A stretch of DNA of 64,000 nucleotides, taken from Sporobolomyces roseus. Taxonomy: Eukaryota > Basidiomycota > Microbotryomycetes > Sporidiobolales > Sporidiobolaceae. The notes under the pieces are model-generated. The model worked only from the letters and a program-made list of their open reading frames with translations. It was not told where the DNA came from and searched no databases. The translations under genes and the position numbers were made by a program. This document shows, one piece after another, positions 23,501 to 33,394 of the stretch (position 1 is its first letter; each line of letters starts with the position of its first letter). The stretch covers positions 1,116,001-1,180,000 of the forward strand of contig JADILM010000003.1 of the NCBI GenBank assembly GCA_016617785.1, given 5' to 3'.

Positions 23501-23791
23501 TTCCGAGACTCATCAGAAAGCTTTCATTCGACAGACTACGAGCTAGGACGACTATTCGAATCGAAAGGTGAATTGTCGAAAGCTCGAGAACAATTCGAGA
23601 TTGTCATGAGCGGAAAGAATATGGAAGTTAGTACGAAGAAAGGTAAGGGTAAAGTCAGTCTACAGGTGAGCTCGATTCCTTTTCTCTGCGCTTCTTCGTG
23701 GCGTGAGACTGACGAATGAGGGTGATACTAGAACATGGCCGTTTTGAGGAGTAACGCGGGATTGGCGATGCTCAAGGAGAAAGGTCACTAA
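20582..23791 (+). CDS. IML2: IML2/TTC39-family TPR protein (inclusion-body clearance)
   Basis: Twelve exons: 20582-20685, 20749-21402, 21459-21783, 21840-22261, 22326-22394, 22459-22587, 22653-22743, 22803-23148, 23208-23343, 23411-23469, 23535-23665, 23732-23791; 841 aa. Yeast Iml2 helps lipid-droplet-dependent clearance of protein inclusions; animal TTC39 proteins act in lipid handling. The first 220 residues are Ser-rich and acidic with a Gly/Ala run. The DUF3808-type body follows: WKAMHLFLSSRMIEAED, LQRHAELIFAECTLLKAVLG-like helices, GWEAGRTDPKMD, RPEKSQI and TPR-like pairs such as IFFLYFAGRLHSTE and HYELGRLFESKGELSKAREQ. The start is an ATG in good context after a pyrimidine-rich leader. 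It is convergent with the GNAT gene, 306 bp apart. Specific residues cannot confirm function. Confidence 0.9.
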
Positions 23792-24097
23792 GCGATTCAT
23801 CAATACGACGTGTCGAGCTAGATAGCATTAGCATACTGTATCCTTCCTCTCGCTATCTCGCTGCCATCTCGATTTGTTGAAGTCAAGCTGTCGTTTCGTC
23901 CGTTTGATCTCGAATAACATTATTTTTATTTATATCCAAGTATTCTTCCAAGCTGTAATCGCAATGTACCGACTATCTAAGTACTTTTGTGTCGAATCGA
24001 TCTGTTCTCGAGCTGAAGCGCGGCGCCATCCAATTCGGAAAGCAGAATCGAAACGCCTCCTCATTGAAATCGAGAGTTAACCTGACCTCCGTGTGCT
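23792..24097. other. Convergent 3' intergenic region
   Basis: A 306-bp stretch between the stops of two convergent genes. It includes an AT-rich stretch near 23914-23945 that could hold polyadenylation signals. I see no gene in it. Confidence 0.55.
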
Positions 24098-24928
24098 CTA
24101 CTCCTTCTCTTCTGGATCCAGCTTAATAGTCTTGACGATCTTGATATGTGGCTGTCCCTCCTGTGGGTAAACAACAACGGAAACTATCAGCTCCTTTCTT
24201 CCAGTAAGTCTCGGTTCTCCGGAACAGCGAAACTCACCTCCAAAAACTCATTGCCCTCAGTTCTCCATCCCAATCTCGTATAGAATCCTACAGCGATACA
24301 CTGACTATAAGCGACTACATCGACTTGCTTCTTCCCGCTCGTCACGGCTTGACAAAATCCGGGTTTTCGTTTTTCAAGGTGAAGGAGGAAGGATTGTTCG
24401 AGAGATCTACCGGCTCCCGTCCCACGGTAGGAAGAGTGTACTGCGAATCGACCGAGTTTGAGGAGTGAATCGGAAGGTGATGCAAAGCTGCACAGTCAAG
24501 GAGAATCAGGTTTGCTTTGCGAAAGCCTCGAGGAGTGAGCAAGACATACCAGCGTAACGTTCCGACGTCGATAGTCGTCCCGTCTGATTTCGATTCGGTC
24601 AAGAGGAAGTGATCACTCAACGGATCCTTTCTGCGAAAGATTGGAACTGAGCGAGTTGAGCGAAGAACTTGAAACGACAGAGGGGGTAGAAGGGGAAGCT
24701 GACTCGTCTACTTCAATAGCAGGATCATAGCCTTGCTCAATACAGAAGACCTGCTCTTATCCTTTCCTTGTCAGCGAAAAGAGATCAAATCTGGAGTGGG
24801 GTAGTTTGGAAGCTTCACAAAGAGCGACTTACCTGATGACGGATCGCCATACATCTTGATTTCTCCTCTTCTGTTGTGCAGAGTACTGTTCCGAAGTTAC
24901 GAGCTGAAGTGGACGAGGATGAGGACAT
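24098..24928 (-). CDS. GNAT-family N-acetyltransferase
   Basis: Five exons, complement: 24833-24928, 24704-24750, 24550-24630, 24238-24487, 24098-24160; 178 aa, normal for a single GNAT domain. The acetyl-CoA pyrophosphate loop is visible as LGRFAVHSSYRGTGAGRSLE, matching R/QxxGxG/A. The N-terminal part has the VFCIEQGYDP segment seen in ElaA-like and related GNATs, then DHFLL and VGTLR strands. The end, CIAVGFYTRLGWRTEGNEFLEE, is the usual last helix/strand pair (FYxRxGF). The acceptor amine is unknown; no targeting signal is evident, so it is probably cytosolic. The motif order is right and all introns are canonical. Confidence 0.85.
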
Positions 24929-25212
24929 TTCGAAACGAATGGAGATGAAGGGCGAGGAAGGATCAGAGGAAGGTGGGAAGCGGATACGAGAATGAAGAGT
25001 AGCTCGAGAATGTCGTCGAGAAGCGGGAGCGACAGAAGCGCGAAACGAAGTGAAGTGAAAGAAACGAAGAAACGAAAACTTTGGATTTTTTTCGCAACTT
25101 CCTCGCGAGTTTTGAATGGCACGAATTCAAAGCAGTATTACAACAAGCTAATCAAGCAGATCAACACACACAACATTCGCAATCTCGCCACAGAATCCCC
25201 ATTGGAACCCCC

Positions 25213-26848
25213 TCAAGCTCTCTTGACATGTTCCCTCTCATCCTCCAAATCTCCCCTCAACAATCCCGCCAACCCAATCTCTCCTTTTGGAGTCGGTAGA
25301 TCATCCGTCATCATTGAATCTTCTGTCGGAGTCGGTGATGTAGAAGTCTCCATCAGGTCCAGCAGCGTCGTTCCTCTCGAAGAAGATGAAGAGGATTTCG
25401 GTGGAGATGCGTGAGAAGAGGAAGGGGTAATCGTCGATGATCGATTACGACGATCAGATGAAGAGTGGGAGTGAGAATGGGAGTGAGACGAGGGTCGGTG
25501 GTGTTGAGACGCAGAGGAGGAGTGGGAACGAGATCGTTTGGGATGAGAAGAGTGGAGGAGGAGTTCAGAAGCTCCGTATTGTCGTGCTTCTTCAACTGTC
25601 ATCATGACCTACACAAGTTCATCGGTGCTCAGTCTCAGCCAGAAACAGCGCTCAAAGAGAAGCAAAGAAGACGTACAGGTTGATAAACTAAAACTTTGGG
25701 ACCTACAGGTAAAGTTTGGCTCCTCGAGTTGGACCCTCTTTCCGTGCGAGGACTGCCGATCGATTGAGGTGGGAAAGTCGTTCGGTTCGGTGTCGAAGGC
25801 GTCAAGCTCAATAGAGGTACTTCGTTCCCTTGATCCACCTCTTTCCCCTTGCCCTTTCCATCTCCATCCGATCTCGACCTACTCGGTAACAAGAAGATCC
25901 TCGTATCCTCTCCACCTCTCTTCGACGACGAAGATGAATTCTCCCTCTCCCTCCCCTTCCCCTTTGAAGTAGATGGAGAAGTACTCGCCAATTCGACTTC
26001 TTGAACCGGTGAATCATAATACCTCTCTCCAGCATCTCCTTCTTTCCCACTCCTCCCTCCTCCCCCCGTCTCGACTCTCAATCCAGATCCTCTCCCACTC
26101 CTCCTACCACTCCCCCCCATTGCACCGTTATTACTAATCCCATTCCTTCGTTTCGCAACCATCGTGTAATAACTCAACAACTGAATTGCCGCTGCACCTC
26201 TCAAACCCTCGACCGCCCCCAACACGATTAAACCACTCATGACTAGTCCCTCGAACCTTTCCTCACACGCCTCGAGGCTCAATCCTAACAAATCTGGTAA
26301 CCCCCACCAACTCAATTCGTCTGAAGTCGGACTGTTCGAAGTGCTCAAAGTTTGACATAGTGTCGTCGCTACTGATCTCGAGGAAGAGGAGGAGGAAGCG
26401 GAGGCGAGGATGAGGATTAAGATTAAGAGGAGGAGAAAGAAATCGAGTGCGAGCGAGAGGAACGAGTTTAAAGTGAACAGTCGAAGCAATGGTAAGTTTG
26501 TCTTGTAGATTGAATAGATCCCAGTTAAGGCGATTCCAGCTGAACATAAACTCCACAACTAGACAGACAGGTCTGACAATCAGCTCCACCCACTCGGCAT
26601 CGAGGGTTCGAGGAATGGAGGAAACTCACTCTCCCGATTCTAACTAGAGTAATGATTCCATACAATCTACCTCCTTCACCTCCTTCCAAATCTTGATCAT
26701 CCCCTGGTGAACCGAGTACTGATCGGAGAGAATTTGAGAAACTTGAAAGTCGGGAAGCGAGCGTCAAGTGGAACAGGAACAGGAGGGAAGCGAGGATGAA
26801 AACCGTCAGTCGTTTAGTCGGTGGAAGCGACACCGGTGTGACTGGCAT
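25213..26848 (-). CDS. Four-TM membrane protein with Ser/Arg-rich tail (tandem paralogue A)
   Basis: Exons, complement: 26630-26848, 25677-26558, 25213-25608; 498 aa. Not a family I can name. Four hydrophobic segments are visible: LTVFILASLLFLFHL near residue 12, ITLVRIGRLWSLCSAGIALT near 65, LFTLNSFLSLALDFFLLLLI near 105 and SGLIVLGAVEGLRGAAAIQL near 180. Between TM3 and TM4 sits LSLEACEERFEG. A long cytosolic Ser/Arg/Gly/His-rich tail includes KVLVYQP and VEEARQYGASELL. Spacing and the EACEE element match the neighbour at 27180-28658, so the two probably arose by tandem duplication. The 4-TM plan recalls MARVEL or tetraspanin-like fungal proteins, but their signature cysteines are missing. 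Start ATG is the first in frame after a pyrimidine-rich leader. Confidence 0.72.
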
Positions 26849-27179
26849 CAAGGAGTGCAGAGTGGAGAGGGGAAAAGAAGGGGACAAAGGAGCAAGACCG
26901 AGCGAATTTCGAAGGAAACGCGACGACTCTCATACGATTCAGTAGTAGTAGTGTGTGAATACAATCAAGTAGAGGATGGCTACAAAAAGATTATAAAAGA
27001 GTTTCCAACAGGAGAGAGAGAGAGAGGAAAAAAAGTAGAAAGTTGCGAAGGATAGAAACAATGAACGATTGGGGAGAGGGTTTCAAAAGAGGTAGGGGGG
27101 AGTAGCATGAGGCGAAAAAGGGGGTATCAAAAGGGTATTGTACACTATATACGGTTGAGAGGGAGAAGGGAAAGGGAAT
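26849..27179. other. Intergenic between the tandem four-TM genes
   Basis: A 331-bp stretch: promoter of paralogue A and 3' flank of paralogue B. It is purine-rich on the plus strand (runs near 27015-27050 and 27140-27178). No gene seen. Confidence 0.55.
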
Positions 27180-28658
27180 TTAGACAGTGATCTCTGGTAA
27201 AGAAACTAGTAAAGCGTCTGTATCTGAACGATTCCTACTTCTCCTACTCCTTTGACCCCCTTCTTGACTCTTCAACAAACTCGAACTAGTCGCTGTCGGT
27301 GTCGTCGGAGGAGAAAGCGAGATGGGTTCGTCCGTGTAATGAGGAGGTAAAGATAAAGTTGTGAATTTGTTCGGTGATGAAGTTAGTGGAGCTGAGGAAG
27401 TCGACGAGGACGATGAAGAAGAGTAAGAACGTGTACGGAAGGAGGAGGAAGACTTTGGTGGAGGAGGTGGAGGAGGTGAAGAGAGGTGTTTAGACCGACT
27501 CGGTGAACGACTGGCCGAGGATGACGAAGAAGAGCTCGTTGAAGTTTTCGAGCGACTTCTTCTCGAAGGAGGAGGGAGGGAATATGCTGGTGGTGAAGAG
27601 CCTTGAGGGTAAGGGTAGGAAGGAGAAGTAGGGGAATAGATCGGGTTGCCTTGGTGATCGACGTAAACTGGTAAGAGGACTAATCGAGGTCGATTCGAAG
27701 AGGATCCACTCGGAGCGTAAGAAGATGATTGGGAACGAGGTCGAGGTTGATCCGTATAGCGGGGAGGGAGGACTCCAGTTGCAGGGAGAGTGTTGCTACG
27801 TCTTGCCGAACCTTGAGTAATACTTGAAGCCGACCTCGATCGACTCAGCGTCTCTTCCATCCTACTAGCAGTCTTGAGCTCTCCTTCGCCTCCTCCTCCT
27901 CGTCCACTACTCGTCTCCACCTCTGTATCAATCCATGCCTCTCCCTGTTTCCTCAACTCCTCATCCCGAATCTCACTGTTCATTTCCCAACTAACCCATA
28001 CTCCATACACTCTCAGTGCGGCGGCGACAACGCATCCAGCAATGATCTTGACCATTCCAGATCTCCAACTCTCCTCACACGCTTCGACTCCCCACAACAA
28101 GATTTCGATTCCTCCTCTCGTAGATTCCCTTTCGTGTAATGAACCTCGCGTTGCTGAACTGATCGGAGAGTATTCGGACGACATGACGGAGGAACAGAGG
28201 AAAGAACCGAAAGGTTGTGAGAGGGAGGGAGTGAAGGTGAGGAGTGAGAGAGTGAAAGTGAGGAACAAGGTTAAAAGGAAATCGGCGAAAGTCGAAACGG
28301 CGAATACTCGATGCAATGGAGAGTTGTGCTGAGCTCGTAGAGATTTGTGTGAGTTGAGACCGAGGTGACCGAATAGCAATCAGATGCTTACAGTGAGGAT
28401 TCCGATACAACCACACAGTGAACCGACTGAACTGATCAAAGCCCATTTCAACGCTGCGTTACCAGTCCACCAAGCTACTACTGCAGCTTGATCCAAATCA
28501 CCGTCTAGTTGATCTTGAATCGATTGGTTGAATACGAATAAAGAGGTTGCTAGTCCCGATGAGAGGAGGAGACTAGAGAAGGCGATTAAGAGAGCAGGGG
28601 TTCGATTCGATTGAGACTGACTTGTTTGTTGCTGTTGCTTTCGCCGTGTTGTGTTCAT
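27180..28658 (-). CDS. Four-TM membrane protein with Ser/Pro-rich tail (tandem paralogue B)
   Basis: Exons, complement: 28392-28658, 27180-28328; 471 aa. Function not recognised. Hydrophobic segments: LIAFSSLLLSSGLATSLFVF near residue 25, WALISSVGSLCGCIGILT near 72, VSTFADFLLTLFLTFTLSLL near 100 and VKIIAGCVVAAALRVYGVWV near 175. WGVEACEESWRSG precedes TM4, matching EACEERFEG of paralogue A. The tail of about 270 residues is Ser/Pro/Arg-rich with LLPVYVDHQGNPIYSPTSP and LPPHYTDEP, short Tyr-containing Pro motifs of the kind that recruit WW- or SH3-domain partners (inference). The single intron sits just after TM2, close to where paralogue A has its first intron, supporting common origin. Both probably reside in the plasma membrane or endomembranes. 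Confidence 0.74.
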
Positions 28659-29337
28659 CGCTTGATTGGAATGGGTTTGCTGAATGGAAAAGAGCTTGAA
28701 GAGAGAGAGGGAGAGGCCGAGCAGAGACGAGATGGTGAGAAAGCGAGTTCGGCTAGAGTTTTTGTAAGGTTGATGACAGAATTATACTCCGCTATTCGGT
28801 CGATGTGAATGACTGTTCCTCGCTTGTTTATTCTGAGCTTCTAACTGGTCTTGTAGTGTCGATGATTACGCGAATCGAGAGAAAGCGAGAGAGAGAAGGA
28901 GAACGAGACAAGGGGGAAGGAAAGCCATTTCGACTTCCGACCGAGATCGACGCACTTTCTCAGCTAAGAGGTCTCGCTTGACTCCTATTGCAACTCATCT
29001 CAAGGCTCACTCTCATCGTCGTCGTCGTCGACGACGATCAACAGCAGCAACTCGTGATCAGTCGTCGTGAAGTCGACTGAGAAAACATTCTCAAGATCTC
29101 GCTCGCGTGGCCTCCTCTTCATGCCGAGGGATCGCTCCCCTCACGTGAGAAAGTGCTCAGAATCGACCAAGGGGTGAACTCATAAACGGGCCATTTCGAA
29201 GTGTAGACAGGGTGGTGGCGTAGAACGTTACAACTTGAACAAAGGACGAGATTGAAGAAGAACGAAGGAGAGACGACGAGGAGGTGAGAGAAAGTGCTGA
29301 GGAGGAAATGCCAAAGTCGAGAGCGACGGAGCTTCGA
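28659..29337. other. Intergenic: promoter of paralogue B and MGM101 3' flank
   Basis: A 679-bp stretch between two minus-strand genes. It has a GTC-repeat palindrome at 29014-29038 (listed separately) and purine-rich runs. No supported ORF. Confidence 0.5.
29014..29038. repeat. GTC triplet repeat with inverted arms
   Basis: The run ATCGTCGTCGTCGTCG is followed directly by ACGACGAT, so the arms can pair into a short hairpin. It lies upstream of paralogue B. It may be a simple repeat or a binding site for a dimeric factor; nothing in sequence decides. Confidence 0.5.
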
Positions 29338-30442
29338 CTACTTGCTTTCGGTGTAAGGGTAGTCAAACTTGTTGCCGTTCTTCCTCCATCGTTTTTGCCT
29401 GCACGACGCATTGGAGAAGGACTATCAGTAAGCTTCGAAATCTGATAATCTCGACACTTTGCGACGTACTTCTTCTTTGAAGCGACATGCTCAGTCCACG
29501 CTTCCGTACAATGCTTCGCTTTGAACATTCTTATAAACGAAGGATCCCTGTTGAGTGTTTTCCCGAGTGAACTCGTCAATCTCGATGACAATCGAGTTCG
29601 GAGAACGAGGTGAAAACGACTCACCACAACTCTGATGCGATGCCCAAATCTTTACAACACCTCATCAACGCATTACTCTTACACCCTTCACTAGCAGTGG
29701 GCATTCCACTCGGATCGAAAAAAGTTTGTTCCCCTCTCGCGACACTGACCAATCTACCTCCTGCAACTAAACCCCATTCTCTCGTAACCATTCCTTTCAA
29801 TACCGTCATTTCTCCTCGTGGTACGAGACCCCAACCTCCGGGTCCGAATGCGCGGTTCAGGATTCGTCGGTAGAGGATTTCAGGGAGGTAAAGTAATCCA
29901 TCTACACCGTTGTTCAACCTTGTATCAGTCCGAAGTGAAAGAGTGATAGAGAGAAGAAGAAGAAGGAGTGTACCAGGTTTAATTTCAATCTCGTGTGCTT
30001 GCAATGGACGCATGAGAGTGTCTGCTTGAGTCGAAGTGAACGGAATCGAAGATAATCCGTGATAACTAGTTGACCAATCTATTTCTGGTTGACCTTCTAT
30101 CGGTGTAGGAGTAGTATAAGATGCATAGGTATCATTCGAAGGGAGTTCTGATGAGGGAGAGAGAGTGGGAGATGTGGAGGTAGGTGCAGTTTGAGGTTCA
30201 GAGGGAGAGGGAGGGGATGCTACTGATGATGAACCGATTACTTGGCTCGTACTTGGTGCTGAGGTAGGAGTTGTAGGAGCAGGAGTAGAGGGAGTAGAAG
30301 GGGAAGATGGCGATGTTGAACTAGAGAGAGAGGCGGGGCGAGTGCGAGGAGTGTAAGGCCTTCTAACAGAAGGTGCGGTACTACTAGCACTTCTAACTTG
30401 CTTGACTGAATGGAATAGCGTTCTCCGAGTTGATCTAAGCAT
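29338..30442 (-). CDS. MGM101: Mitochondrial genome maintenance protein Mgm101 (Rad52-like)
   Basis: Exons, complement: 29974-30442, 29625-29901, 29470-29547, 29338-29398; 294 aa (yeast Mgm101 269 aa). Mgm101 binds single-stranded DNA, anneals strands like Rad52 and is needed to keep mtDNA. The Arg/Ser-rich N-terminus [20 protein letters not shown] is a clear mitochondrial presequence, followed by a long Ser/Thr/Pro linker. The core begins [16 protein letters not shown] and includes [49 protein letters not shown] and the basic C-terminus [18 protein letters not shown], all family hallmarks. ATG is 81 bp from that of RPF1 on the other strand. Confidence 0.95.
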
Positions 30443-30523
30443 CTTGGATAGTCAAGTGTAGAGAATCAACCCCAAACTATTCTCTCTTGATTCTCACTCT
30501 TCACACTATCAACTCGAAACAAT
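30443..30523. promoter_or_regulatory. Short bidirectional promoter, MGM101/RPF1
   Basis: Only 81 bp separate the two start codons, so both 5' leaders and the shared promoter must fit here or extend into the coding regions. Sequence includes CT-rich stretches (ttctctcttgattctcactcttcac). No TATA box seen. Confidence 0.55.
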
Positions 30524-32425
30524 ATGCCGATTCAAACTAAAGATATTAGCAAGATCAGGAACAAGGTAGTCAGGGGAGAATTGAATCAGAAACGCAAGAA
30601 GGAGCAGAAACAAGCAAAGCTTAAAAAGAGGATCGCTAGGAAGGAAGCAGAAGCTAGAGGTGAAACTGTTGAACGAGGTGACTTGTTCCCACTAGTTCCC
30701 ACTCTCGTACTACTCAAACTCATGTCGGAATGGGTTTTGGAATGAGAATTCAGGAATTACTCGAACTATTGAAAACACTCGAGAATGGTTGGGAGATGAG
30801 CAAGGGGAATACGCAGATCCACGCACTCGACCTGCACCAGTAACAGTAAACGAACAAACGGGGGACGTCACAGTAGACATGGGAACTTTATCCAATTTAT
30901 TCCCTATCGCACCTGAACCTCAACTACCTCTCACTACTACAACAGAACCTAAAGTATTGATCACTACCAGTCCAGGGAAACCACCAGCACCCTTCACCAA
31001 GACTTTCTTGGATGATTTACAGGCCTTGTTGGGAGGAAAGAAGAGAGCCGATGTCGTACCGAGGAGAAGTCCAAAGTTTGAGATGGGAAGGGTCGCGAGG
31101 TGGGCTAGAGGGAGAGGTTATGGCTGTATCATGGTCGTAGGAGAGGATCATGCGAAACCTTGTGAGTAGCGACGGAATTTGATCGCAATTTTCGAACTTC
31201 TGAACTGATCAGATTCCTTTTTGCACCCGCAGCTTCATTAACCGTCTCCCTTCTACCTTACGGTCCCACTGCTCACTTCCGACTCACCGGTATCACTCTC
31301 TGCAAAGACATTCCCGTGCGTTTTTGCTCTCCAGAAATCGCCGCTTCTAAACTGACAATCTCGCAAATTTCTGTAGGGTCACGCTTCTCCCACTTCCCAT
31401 CCACCCGAACTCGTCCTGAATCACTTCCAAACCCCTCTCGGTCTCTCGCTCGCAACTCTCCTCTCCCAAATGTTCCTCCCCCCTTCCTCCGCCGACCTCC
31501 TCTCGCGACAAGGTTTCATCGGACGTCAAGTAGTCCTCGCTCAAAACTCTCGAGATTTCGTCTTCATCCGTCGGTACCGATACATGTTTGCTCTCAAGTC
31601 ACATCGTTTGGGAAAGACCAAGAATGGGAAGAGTGATGTTGAACGAATGACTGAATTTAATCCGGATGAAGAGATTGATGATACTGTTAAAACGAGGTTT
31701 CAGGAGATTGGACCTCAGATGACTCTCAAAATGAGATGGATCAGGAGAGGACCCTTGGGAGAGACTGGGGATGAGAGGGAGAAAAGGGAGAAACAAGAAG
31801 CGGCGACGGGTGAACAGGCGGCAGAGTTTGGAGAGAAACCTACGGGGGACGATAGTGAGGAGGAGGAAATGGATATTGATGGAGTGAGACCTGGAGGGGA
31901 GGAGGACGAGGAAGAGGAGGAGGAAGATCAGGAAGCGGAAGAATTGGCAAAGAAGGAAATCGGATTAGATCAATCGGATGCTTCGGGTCAACCAAACTTC
32001 CCTCCTCTCGATTCGAACCTCAATCCTACCCCACAAGCATCCACTTCCGCTTCCGCTTCGACTTCAGCAGAAACAGAAACCCCAAACCTGAAGAAACGTA
32101 AACGACGAACAAAGCCCTCTCACCCCCTTTACCGTCCTTCTCCATCTCCCTCTGCTTCTCCCGAACCAGAACCCGTTCCTCTACCAACAGTGAAAGGACA
32201 GAGTGGGAAGAAGAAGAATCCAGAATTGACGAGTGCGTTGAGTACCGTAGGGAAAACTTGGCATGCTGGACGAGGAGAGGGAGGAGTGAGGGAAGCTGCA
32301 AAGAGGAGGGAATGGAATTGGGATGTAAGTCGATCCTCTCTCGCGTGTCGATCAGGAACTGAGGCTGATGAGTATCGACTGTGCAGGCGAAAATGCAAGT
32401 CTCGAGGAGGAAATTCTTCCTCTAG
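30524..32425 (+). CDS. RPF1: Ribosome production factor 1 (Brix domain)
   Basis: Exons: 30524-30677, 30754-31161, 31233-31315, 31377-32324, 32387-32425; 543 aa. Rpf1 is a nucleolar Brix protein needed for 60S subunit assembly and ITS2-proximal processing. The N-terminus is basic (SKIRNKVVRGELNQKRKKEQ), as in the family. The Brix domain runs about residues 95-350: KVLITTSPGKP, WARGRGYGCIMVVGEDHAKP, LTVSLLPYGPTAHFRLTG, NHFQTPLGLSLATLL, RQVVLAQNSRDFVFIRRYRY, FQEIGPQMTLKMRWIRRG. The end AKMQVSRRKFFL is also family-typical. At 543 aa it is longer than yeast Rpf1 (295 aa) because of acidic and Ser/Pro/Lys-rich inserts between about 365 and 510. Exon 2 start relies on acceptor attcag at 30753; the 3' exons are secure. 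Confidence 0.93.
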
Positions 32426-33394
32426 ATTCTCCTCTCGTCTTTGTCTCCTTCCTCTGCTCTCGTTCGTCGTTTCTGTATTGTTCGGACTCGCTCGTTCACC
32501 CTTTCACCTTCGCATTCCTTCTTGTTGCATTTCACCCTCTCGTTCCTCTCGTTGTTCGCTCACTCGCTCGAATTCGAGATAAGGCTCGTTCCGACCGTCG
32601 CCCGCAAGTTAGCGAATAGCCAGAACTGCGAAGCTTCGAGCGTTATCTGATCGCACTGAGTGCAGAGCGAAGGAGTCCTCGTAAGAAGAGTCCTCGTAGC
32701 AGAACAAGCGAAACCGTGAGGACAGCCTCTCGTCAAAACCCCAGAAGCTCGACGTCAGAACCATCTCGACCGAGTTGATGCTATGACACGGTGCCTCTTC
32801 GACAACAGTGGTCATCAACGTGGGCGAGCGCGTTGGCGACTCGATTCTCGCAGACCTCGTTTAACGTTCTCTCGCACCTCAGCTCCCTGATTCTACTCCT
32901 GTAGCTCTCAGTCACCAAGCGATGGGATAGCCGAGCTGCCGAGGAGCCCAAGAAGCTCAGACGACGGATTCAACTTGCACTGACCTCCCTCTGATTTTCT
33001 CGGTTTTTTTCGCAACCAAGTCGAATTCTCGAATTTCGACTTCTTGACGTTTGCTAAATCTCGATTCGTCGCTGTACTATGGGCATTGTACGACTCAGAA
33101 CAAGCCCACTGATCGAGTTTGAGCGGGATCGTCGAAAAGTTGGAACGTCGAAGCGAATCGAATCGATTCCGTTCGAATCCAGTCGATTCGAGTCGAACGT
33201 CGGAACTTTCCATCCTCGATACTGCCACTTGCTCTCCAACCTTGTTCCGAGGATCGAGCGACGCCGAGCAGTGCCTGATCAGCTCAAGTCGATTGCAAGA
33301 GATGAGCAACGAGTTCGAATCGAAAGTGTCGAAACCTCTCTCTCAACCAACCGCTCAGAATGAGGAACTTGACTCCCGCTCGACGTTGCATAAT
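32426..33394. other. Convergent intergenic region, about 1 kb
   Basis: The gap between the stops of RPF1 (+) and the TTL-like gene (-). It includes a TCGA-rich imperfect inverted repeat at 33128-33214. ORFs across it are made of the same TCGA/GAATCG words in several frames on both strands and are not called. Confidence 0.5.
33128..33214. repeat. TCGA-rich imperfect inverted repeat
   Basis: The left part (aaagttggaacgtcgaagcg...atcgaatcg) roughly mirrors the complement of the right part (cgattcgagtcgaacgtcggaacttt). The arms carry several mismatches and a one-base gap. It could form a stem-loop in the convergent intergenic region. Confidence 0.45.

Noticed and set aside
33165..33185. tRNA-like B box (GTTCGAATCC)
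   Set aside because: No T-stem pairing, no acceptor stem and no A box at the right distance; it belongs to the TCGA-rich inverted repeat.
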